Of a stretch of DNA of 5,543 nucleotides, positions 1 through 5,129 are shown one piece after another. Every line of letters begins with the position of its first letter. The first letter of the stretch is position 1. The notes under the pieces are model-generated. The model saw only the letters and a list, made by a program, of their open reading frames with translations, did not search any database and was not told the DNA's origin. The DNA is from Candidatus Hikarchaeia archaeon HikBin4 (lineage in GTDB: Archaea; Halobacteriota; Halobacteria; Halobacteriales; Hikarchaeaceae). The DNA lies in assembly GCA_009889685.1 (NCBI GenBank), contig WTZT01000049.1, forward strand, positions 1-5,543, written 5' to 3'. Position numbers and translations under genes: made by a program.

Positions 1-18
1 TAAGATTAAAAGCAAAGG

Positions 19-28
19 ATTATTTAAG
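19..28 (+). promoter_or_regulatory. Possible TATA-box region upstream of guaB
   Basis: The stretch ATTATTTAAG resembles an archaeal TATA box. Transcription from it would start near base 48-52, leaving a leader of about 25 bases before guaB. A second AT-rich stretch, TTTAAA at 47-52, is an alternative but would leave almost no leader. A weak Shine-Dalgarno-like AGGA (63-66) sits seven bases before the guaB ATG. The rest of bases 1-73 shows no gene that I can support. The call rests on sequence resemblance alone. Confidence 0.3.
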
Positions 29-73
29 ACAGGGGATTTCTTGGTGTTTAAAACGGAACGATAGGATACTAAC

Positions 74-1504
74 ATGGTAAAAATCACACCAAACATTGGA
101 CGGACATTTGGAGAGTTTAGTTTGATGCCAGGATTCACAAAAAAAGACTGTGTGTTGAGAAACATTGATCTAAGCACTGATTTAGCAGGTTTGAAACTTA
201 AAATCCCTCTGATGAGTGCAGCCATGACTTCAGTTACGGAATATGAAATGGCATTGGTACTAGGAAAAGAAGGCGGGATCGGGATTCTCCCAACAAGACT
301 TTCAGCAGATTCACAGGCGGAAATCGTCAAAAAAATCAAGACTCACGAAATGGCATTTGTTGAAGAACCACTGTCCATCCGGAGCGATCAGACTGTTGAA
401 ATTGCCATGAGACTTGTTGGAAGAAGAGGGCACTCAGCTATCCCTGTCGTTGACAAGAACAATATATTTGTAGGAATGTTCGCACTGCAACACTACTGGG
501 ATTCGGAAGCTTCGATTCACGACATTGTAACAAAGGCAATGATTTTGCCTAAAGATTTACCAATAGTTGATGATCCAGATATCGAGATTGGAGCGGCAAA
601 AAAGCTCCTTGAGAAAAAAGAAATAGATAGATTAGTAGTGGTGGACAAGAAGGGTCGTTTGGAAAAAATGGCTTTCGGGAAGGACATGGAAAAAATCAAG
701 GTAGGGGTGGCGATATCAACTCATAAAGGTTGGGAAGATAAAGTCAAGAAGACGTTAGATGCGGGTGCCGATTTAGTAGTCATCGATACATCAGATGCAT
801 ATAATGAATTCGCCAAAGAGGTCCTTTTAAAATATAAGTCCATGAAATTCAAAGCTCCAGTATGTGCAGGGAACGTTGTGACATATGAAGCAGCAGAGTT
901 TCTAATGGAGAACGGCGCAGATATGGTGAAAGTGGGAATGTCGTCAGGGTCAATATGTATAACGCAGCGGGAGAAGGCAACGGGTAGGGCTCCAATGACT
1001 GCACTGGTTGAAGTGGGCAGAGCAAGAGACGACTACTTCAAGAAAACGGGAAAATATGTTTCCGTGATAATTGACGGGGGCATATCATCAACGGCAGACA
1101 TGATAATCGCCTTAACAATTGCAGATGCAATAATGATGGGAGGATACTTCAACAAATTCTACGAGGCAGCAGCAGAAAAACTCGACTACAAAGGAAAAGA
1201 GACACGCATAGAAGCGGAAATGTACGAAGTTGCAACATGGGGAGAAGGTTCACACAGAGCAAGGAATCTTGATCGATATGAGCAGAGTAGAAAAACATTT
1301 TTCGCAGAGGGGGTGGAAGGAACTGTCAATTATGGCGGAAGGATCAAACCGGCACTAAAAACAGATATGATGAAAATAAAAGGTGCCCTCAGCAACACCG
1401 GCTGTATGAACTTGAAAGAATTCAGGGATGAAGCAGTTATAGAAATAATATCCCCATTCTCAAGTCAAATAATAACCAATCCACATAACATGAAGAAACA
1501 ATAA
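74..1504 (+). CDS. guaB: IMP dehydrogenase, Tritrichomonas/clostridial-type, with CBS domains
   Basis: This gene encodes a cytosolic enzyme that oxidises IMP to XMP with NAD+, the committed step of guanine nucleotide synthesis. The 476-residue protein has a split TIM barrel with a CBS (Bateman) pair inserted at about residues 96-210. Visible active-site elements are Asp238 (IDTSD), AGNVV at 265-269, the catalytic Cys295 in SGSICITQ, Asp334 in DGG, WGEGS at 389-393, and the flap Arg401-Tyr402 followed by EGVEG (412-416). The Arg-Tyr flap pair and the neighbouring guaA favour IMP dehydrogenase over GMP reductase. The start near the TFGEFSLMPG motif, the WGEGSxRARN signature and the missing usual GIGPGS loop resemble the T. 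foetus-type enzyme as I remember it, not the common archaeal form. The ATG at 74 gives the expected N-terminus. Two tandem TAA stops end the gene, and guaA starts 12 bases after the first. The family is certain; the subtype is from memory. Confidence 0.93.
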   Translation: MVKITPNIGRTFGEFSLMPGFTKKDCVLRNIDLSTDLAGLKLKIPLMSAAMTSVTEYEMALVLGKEGGIGILPTRLSADSQAEIVKKIKTHEMAFVEEPLSIRSDQTVEIAMRLVGRRGHSAIPVVDKNNIFVGMFALQHYWDSEASIHDIVTKAMILPKDLPIVDDPDIEIGAAKKLLEKKEIDRLVVVDKKGRLEKMAFGKDMEKIKVGVAISTHKGWEDKVKKTLDAGADLVVIDTSDAYNEFAKEVLLKYKSMKFKAPVCAGNVVTYEAAEFLMENGADMVKVGMSSGSICITQREKATGRAPMTALVEVGRARDDYFKKTGKYVSVIIDGGISSTADMIIALTIADAIMMGGYFNKFYEAAAEKLDYKGKETRIEAEMYEVATWGEGSHRARNLDRYEQSRKTFFAEGVEGTVNYGGRIKPALKTDMMKIKGALSNTGCMNLKEFRDEAVIEIISPFSSQIITNPHNMKKQ

Positions 1505-1516
1505 TAAAAGATCAAG

Positions 1517-3325
1517 ATGGCTCACAAGATTCTTGTCTTAGATTTTGGTGGCCAGTATACTCAGCTTATTGCTAAAGCGGTTAGAAAGTGTTCTGTTTTT
1601 TCAGAGGTTGTTGATTCAAATATATCTGCAGATGAAGTATCTGAGTTTAATCCTAAAGGGATCATTTTGTCTGGCGGTCCTAAGAGTGTATACGAAGATG
1701 GCGCCCCGACAATCGATCCCAAGATCTTCGAACTAGGAATTCCTTTTTTAGGAATTTGTTATGGTATGCAGTTGATGAATTATTTGACAGGAGGGGGTTT
1801 TGTCGGGGGAGAAGGGAGAATGAAAGAATATGGTGAGACAAATGTCAGTCTTGATAGTGGCAATCTTTTGTTTGAAGGTATCGGAAAATCGATTTCTGCA
1901 TTCATGAGCCATGGCGATAGTGTTGATAGGGAAAATCTCTCCCCAGGATTCGTTGTTTCCGCGGAAACGGAGGTCCATGTTGCAGGCATTGCTAACTCAG
2001 AGAAGAACTTATATGGAGTACAGTTTCATCCAGAAGTCACTCATACTGAGAAAGGTGTTGACATCATAGATAATTTTGTGAAAAAAATCTGTGATTGTCC
2101 TGGTGAGTGGGATATGAGAAGTTACATTGAAGAAGCTAAGAGATATGTTCAAGAAACTATTGGAACGAACGATGTCATCTGTTTTGTTAGTGGAGGTGTT
2201 GATTCTAGCCTAGTCGCAGTTCTTCTTTCACAGACAGAAGGTATTGGGACTATTTTTCCGGTTTATATTGGAGCGTTAATGCGCAAGAATGAGAATGAAG
2301 AAGTGCAAGCTAGCTTGAAAAGGGCAGGCATTAATAACCTTATTTTTGTGGATGCAGAGGGGAGATTTATCGAGGCTTTGGAAGGCGTTAATGAGCCAGA
2401 GAAAAAAAGGAAGATTATCGGGGATTTTTTTGGAGAACTTCAAAGCGAGATTATTGAAGAACTTGGCTTAGAAGAGGAGAAGACTTTTCTTGCCCAAGGG
2501 ACCCTCTACACAGATTTAATTGAAAGCGGAAGGGGAGTTGGTAACAGAGCGGACAATATCAAATCACATCATAATGTAGGGTGTAAATTCATAGACGATT
2601 TGAAAGATTCGGGGAGGGTCGTTGAACCTAACAGATTGATCTTCAAAGATGAAGTTCGAGCGGCAGCTAGGCAGATTGGTTTGCCTCCCGAAATTGCTGA
2701 GAGAGAGCCATTTCCAGGTCCGGGATTGGGTATAAGGATTGTTGACTGTGCTGAAGAAAGCAGTGACTGGGAAGAAATTAATTCCAAGGTTGCGGAGGTT
2801 GCCCGGGAAGAGGGTTTGAATGGGTGCGTTCTGCCTGTTAAGACCGTTGGAGTCCAAGGGGACGCAAGAACATATTCATATCTGGGAATGCTTTGGGGCG
2901 ATCGGAACTGGTCCAATATTAGAAGTGCTGCAAAGAAGATTCCCCGAAGAGTTCATTCTGTTAACAGGGTCGTATATAGTTTTGAAGAACCTAAGGAGGT
3001 TATTAAAATCAAAACTTTTGTGACACAGGATAACATCGATTTGTTGAAAGAGGTGGACTATATTGGAAGAGAAATTCTTTCGGAGAACGGGGTGAATGGG
3101 ATTAGCCAGACTATCTTTGTATTATTTGGTTTGGGAATTAACTCAAAAAATAGAAGTGTTGCTTTGAGAGCTGTTTCAACAGATGACTTCATGACTGTCA
3201 CGCCTTTTGAAATTTCATGGAAAGTTCTAGAGGAGATAAGAGAAAGAATTTCAGGGGTTAACGGAGTTGGTTCTTTTGTTATCGACGTGACAGATAAGCC
3301 CCCTGCAACTACTTGTTGGGAATGA
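1517..3325 (+). CDS. guaA: GMP synthase (glutamine-hydrolysing), fused, human-type long form
   Basis: This gene encodes the enzyme that aminates XMP to GMP using glutamine and ATP, directly following the guaB step. The 602-residue protein begins with a class I glutamine amidotransferase domain (about 1-195) with Cys81 in GICYGMQ and His171-Glu173 in HPEV. The ATP-pyrophosphatase domain follows, with the P-loop SGGVDSS at 225-231, FLAQGTL at 324-330, the FPGPGLGIR motif at 399-407 and GVQGDARTYSY at 445-455. It is about 75 residues longer than the E. coli enzyme. The extra length lies in the C-terminal dimerisation region, which looks duplicated as in human GMP synthase: one unit ends at NRVVYSF (483-489) and a second ends at KPPATTCWE (594-602). 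Two oddities are a shortened nucleotide motif (VYIGALMRK in place of the usual D-N-G) and Cys600 where Glu is usual. No clear ribosome binding site precedes the ATG, so coupling to guaB is likely. Confidence 0.95.
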   Translation: MAHKILVLDFGGQYTQLIAKAVRKCSVFSEVVDSNISADEVSEFNPKGIILSGGPKSVYEDGAPTIDPKIFELGIPFLGICYGMQLMNYLTGGGFVGGEGRMKEYGETNVSLDSGNLLFEGIGKSISAFMSHGDSVDRENLSPGFVVSAETEVHVAGIANSEKNLYGVQFHPEVTHTEKGVDIIDNFVKKICDCPGEWDMRSYIEEAKRYVQETIGTNDVICFVSGGVDSSLVAVLLSQTEGIGTIFPVYIGALMRKNENEEVQASLKRAGINNLIFVDAEGRFIEALEGVNEPEKKRKIIGDFFGELQSEIIEELGLEEEKTFLAQGTLYTDLIESGRGVGNRADNIKSHHNVGCKFIDDLKDSGRVVEPNRLIFKDEVRAAARQIGLPPEIAEREPFPGPGLGIRIVDCAEESSDWEEINSKVAEVAREEGLNGCVLPVKTVGVQGDARTYSYLGMLWGDRNWSNIRSAAKKIPRRVHSVNRVVYSFEEPKEVIKIKTFVTQDNIDLLKEVDYIGREILSENGVNGISQTIFVLFGLGINSKNRSVALRAVSTDDFMTVTPFEISWKVLEEIRERISGVNGVGSFVIDVTDKPPATTCWE

Positions 3326-3355
3326 AACTGTCCTAAAATAGTAAAGTGACCATAT

Positions 3356-3385
3356 GGGGCTGCCCAAATTTGAATGGGTGACCCC
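3356..3385 (+). other. Stem-loop in the guaA-trpD intergenic region
   Basis: The arms GGGGCTGCCCA (3356-3366) and TGGGTGACCCC (3375-3385) pair around an eight-base loop. Four G-C pairs form the base, and three G-C pairs plus an A-U close the loop. Two G-U wobbles and one C-A mismatch lie between, so the fold works best as RNA. No T-run follows, so it does not look like an intrinsic terminator. It could protect or process the 3' end of the guaBA message, or be a protein site. Its role is not known. Confidence 0.55.
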
Positions 3386-3410
3386 TATCAGAAGAGAAAT
3401 GAGCTCCGTT

Positions 3411-3420
3411 AAGTTTAATA
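3411..3420 (+). promoter_or_regulatory. Probable TATA box of the trpDFE operon
   Basis: AAGTTTAATA is an archaeal TATA-like element with a purine-containing stretch (GTTAAG) just upstream, where the BRE would lie. Transcription would be expected to begin about 25 bases downstream, near 3442-3445, giving a leader of roughly 30 bases before trpD. This is the best promoter candidate in the 147-base gap between guaA and trpD. The transcription start is inferred from typical archaeal spacing. Confidence 0.5.
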
Positions 3421-3436
3421 CTATGTACAAAATAGT
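3420..3436 (+). promoter_or_regulatory. Candidate operator with TRP-box core TGTACA
   Basis: The 17-base element has perfect five-base outer arms, ACTAT (3420-3424) and ATAGT (3432-3436), and contains the hexamer palindrome TGTACA at 3424-3429. TGTACA is the TRP-box core bound by the tryptophan-sensing repressor TrpY in Methanothermobacter. Here it lies between the TATA-like box and the predicted transcription start, where a bound repressor would block initiation. The sequence match is direct; a TrpY-like regulator in this organism is inference. Confidence 0.45.
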
Positions 3437-3437
3437 T

Positions 3438-3470
3438 CATTAAAGGACATATAAAGTCATTAAGGACATA
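3438..3470 (+). repeat. Tandem direct repeat before trpD
   Basis: CATTAAAGGACATA (3438-3451) recurs as CATTAAGGACATA (3458-3470) with one base deleted. The start-to-start distance is 20 bases, about two helical turns, so a DNA-binding protein could contact both copies on one face. The second copy carries AAGGA at 3462-3466, six bases before the trpD ATG, and probably acts as its ribosome binding site. The first copy lies around the predicted transcription start. The pair may be a duplicated ribosome binding site or an operator. Confidence 0.5.
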
Positions 3471-3472
3471 AA

Positions 3473-4489
3473 ATGCAAGATTATATTGAACGTGTGACAG
3501 AGGGAACAGACCTAACGCAACAAGAATCAAGAACCGCGGCGAAAATGCTATTTGAAAATGCTACAGATGCGCAAATAGGAGCTCTTTTGACGGGCTTGAG
3601 ATCGAAAGGAGAAACTGAAGGTGAAATTGCGGGTTTTGCCCAGGGTATGCGCGACGTGGCACGCCGAATCCATCCAAAAAGAGATCCATTGGTAGATACG
3701 TGCGGGACGGGGGGTGATGGAAAGAATACAATTAATGTATCGACAGCTAGTGCAATTGTAGCGAGCGGGGCAGGAGTTGTCATAGCTAAACATGGAAATT
3801 ATTCTGTTTCCTCCTCGTCGGGTAGTGCAGATGTACTATTGGCTCTGGGGGTTACGGTTGATGCAGAACCAGAATTGGTTGAGGCATCTATTGAAATGCA
3901 TGGAATTGGATTCATGCTAGCTCCAGTGTTTCATCCTGCAATGAAAGCGGTTATCAGACCTAGAAAGGAATTGGGGATGCGTACTATTTTTAATATAATT
4001 GGGCCTTTAACAAATCCAGCAGGTGCTAGTGCACAAACGATAGGTGTGTATTCCGAAGATCTAGTCCCACTAGTTTCTAGGGCTTTGAAAAAAATGGATG
4101 TTAAAAATGCAATGGTAGTACACGGATCAGGATTGGATGAGATAGCAGTTCATGATTCGACTTATGTTTCAGAAATAAAGAGAGGGAAAATCAAAGAATA
4201 TACTATTAATCCAGAAGAGTTTGGAGTAGGTAGGCATTCATTAAAAGAAATAAAAGGAGGGAGTCCTCAAGAAAATGCAAACGATATACTTGAAATAATT
4301 GATGGAAAACTGACAGGTGGAAAACTTGACATAATCTTATTAAACTCGGCTGCTGCAATTTATGTTTCTGGGATTGCGGATTCGATTTTAGATGGAGTTG
4401 AATGTGCTCAAAAATCAATTGCGGATGGGTCTGCAAAAAATAAACTCGCCGTGTTAATAAACCCAGAGAGTGATAATGACAAAAATTAA
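3473..4489 (+). CDS. trpD: Anthranilate phosphoribosyltransferase
   Basis: This gene encodes the enzyme that joins anthranilate to PRPP to give phosphoribosylanthranilate, the second step of tryptophan synthesis. At 338 residues it has the usual family length. A helical N-terminal domain comes first, with the phosphoribosyltransferase fold after it. Motifs in order are the PRPP loop DTCGTGGDG (75-83), NVSTASA (88-94), KHGNYSVSS (106-114), HPAMK (154-158), RKELGMRTIFN (164-174), GPLTNP (177-182), the metal-binding Asp222-Glu223 in GLDE, and LNSAAAIYVSG (290-300). Tyr110 stands where many bacteria have Arg after KHGN; I recall Tyr here in haloarchaeal enzymes. No amidotransferase domain is fused to it. 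The ATG at 3473 has AAGGA six bases upstream, and the protein starts just before the expected first helix. Its 3' end overlaps trpF by 14 bases. A TATA-like box and a TGTACA palindrome lie upstream, so tryptophan-dependent control is likely but unproven. Confidence 0.96.
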   Translation: MQDYIERVTEGTDLTQQESRTAAKMLFENATDAQIGALLTGLRSKGETEGEIAGFAQGMRDVARRIHPKRDPLVDTCGTGGDGKNTINVSTASAIVASGAGVVIAKHGNYSVSSSSGSADVLLALGVTVDAEPELVEASIEMHGIGFMLAPVFHPAMKAVIRPRKELGMRTIFNIIGPLTNPAGASAQTIGVYSEDLVPLVSRALKKMDVKNAMVVHGSGLDEIAVHDSTYVSEIKRGKIKEYTINPEEFGVGRHSLKEIKGGSPQENANDILEIIDGKLTGGKLDIILLNSAAAIYVSGIADSILDGVECAQKSIADGSAKNKLAVLINPESDNDKN

Positions 4490-5129
4490 AATCTGTGGGA
4501 TTACTAATGATGATGATTTATCTGCTGCAGTGAAATGTGGAGCTAATTATGTTGGGTTTATTGTAGACATCCCCATAGAATCTCATAGGCAAATATCTGC
4601 GAAGTTGGCGAAAGAACTAACTTCGAATACACCATCTTCGGTGACTACAACAATGGTTACTATTTTAGAAAATCCAAAAAGAACACTTGATTTTTTTGAT
4701 CAGATAAATCCGGATGCATTACAGATACATGGTAATTTCACATTCGACGTGGTTCAAGAAATTTCAGATGTAATTGATGGAAAATTAATTGTTTCGTTAG
4801 ATCCAAATGCTGAAATTGCTAATCAACTTGAAGGCGTTGCTGATGCCATACTTTGTGATTCTCAGGGGGAAAGAGGCGCGGGTGGAACTGGGAAAACAAA
4901 TGATTGGGATTCTGTTAGAGAATTTAGAGAAGAGACCAAACTTCCAGTAATACTTGCAGGTGGTTTGACACCTCAAAATGTGTCCCAAGCTATCAATTTA
5001 GTAGATCCATTTGCAGTGGATGTGGCAAGTGGTGTGGAAAGACCAGATGGGTTAAAAGATCATGATGCAATTTTCGAATTTATAACCAATGTACATAAAA
5101 AAAGGAGGGGAAATGATGAGTTCGCTTGA
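4476..5129 (+). CDS. trpF: Phosphoribosylanthranilate isomerase
   Basis: This gene encodes a single-domain TIM-barrel enzyme that isomerises phosphoribosylanthranilate to the carboxyphenylamino-deoxyribulose phosphate, the third tryptophan step, directly after TrpD. Numbered from the ATG at 4476, the 217-residue protein shows the general base Cys7 in KICGIT, Arg38 in the first substrate loop (DIPIESHRQIS), QIHG at 83-86, the likely general acid Asp128 in LCDSQ, GGTGKTNDW at 136-144, AGGL at 161-164, and the phosphate-binding DVASGVE at 182-188. All key residues are present. I chose the ATG because family members start with M-x-x-hydrophobic-KICG. An upstream GTG at 4470 would add only two residues. 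The gene begins inside trpD in another frame and overlaps trpE by 14 bases, so translation is probably coupled along the operon. It is separate from TrpC, unlike the fused enterobacterial enzyme. Its 3' end also encodes the trpE ribosome binding site and a TATA-like element. Confidence 0.95.
   Translation: MTKIKICGITNDDDLSAAVKCGANYVGFIVDIPIESHRQISAKLAKELTSNTPSSVTTTMVTILENPKRTLDFFDQINPDALQIHGNFTFDVVQEISDVIDGKLIVSLDPNAEIANQLEGVADAILCDSQGERGAGGTGKTNDWDSVREFREETKLPVILAGGLTPQNVSQAINLVDPFAVDVASGVERPDGLKDHDAIFEFITNVHKKRRGNDEFA
5079..5095 (+). promoter_or_regulatory. Candidate internal trpE promoter with TGTACA box
   Basis: TTTATAA (5079-5085), preceded by CGAA, resembles an archaeal TATA box with a BRE. 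The hexamer TGTACA follows at 5090-5095. Upstream of trpD, TTTAATA is followed by TGTACA at nearly the same distance: 10 bases start to start there, and 11 here. These are the only two TGTACA sites I found in the window. Transcription would start near 5107-5110, giving a very short trpE leader. The element lies within trpF codons, so chance AT-richness is possible. Confidence 0.35.
5101..5110 (+). promoter_or_regulatory. Strong ribosome binding site for trpE
   Basis: AAAGGAGGGG is the clearest Shine-Dalgarno sequence in the window and lies inside the last trpF codons, where it encodes part of a basic Lys/Arg tail. GGAGG (5104-5108) is seven bases before the ATG at 5116 and four before the adjacent ATG at 5113, so it favours 5116 as the trpE start. 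A strong site here suggests that trpE is translated efficiently in its own right. Confidence 0.75.

Noticed and set aside
74..1504. GMP reductase instead of IMP dehydrogenase
   Set aside because: The Arg401-Tyr402 flap pair, the CBS pair and the adjacent guaA all fit IMP dehydrogenase. GMP reductases of this fold usually lack the flap dyad, although some carry CBS domains.
1748..1989. Two minus-strand open frames inside guaA
   Set aside because: They lie opposite the amidotransferase domain, have no recognisable motifs or ribosome binding sites, and are explained by the guaA codons.
2564..2916. Overlapping minus-strand open frames of 97 and 115 codons inside guaA
   Set aside because: Both mirror the conserved ATPase domain of guaA and show no protein family signal of their own.
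3346..3383. GTGACC repeated at 3346-3351 and 3378-3383
   Set aside because: Six-base direct repeats 32 bases apart are easily due to chance, and the second copy is part of the stem-loop arm.
3356..3385. Stem-loop as an intrinsic terminator
   Set aside because: No T-run follows on either strand, and archaeal termination depends mainly on U-rich tracts.
3326..3472. tRNA, riboswitch or T-box in the intergenic region
   Set aside because: No cloverleaf arms, CCA end, T-box consensus or known riboswitch core could be found in these 147 bases.
3333..3530. Minus-strand open frame crossing the guaA-trpD gap
   Set aside because: It runs through the stem-loop and trp control region into trpD, has no motif I recognise, and its composition is unlike a folded conserved protein.
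4470..4478. GTG at 4470 as the trpF start
   Set aside because: It adds only Met-Ile before the canonical MTKIKICGIT start. The ATG at 4476 matches family N-termini better.
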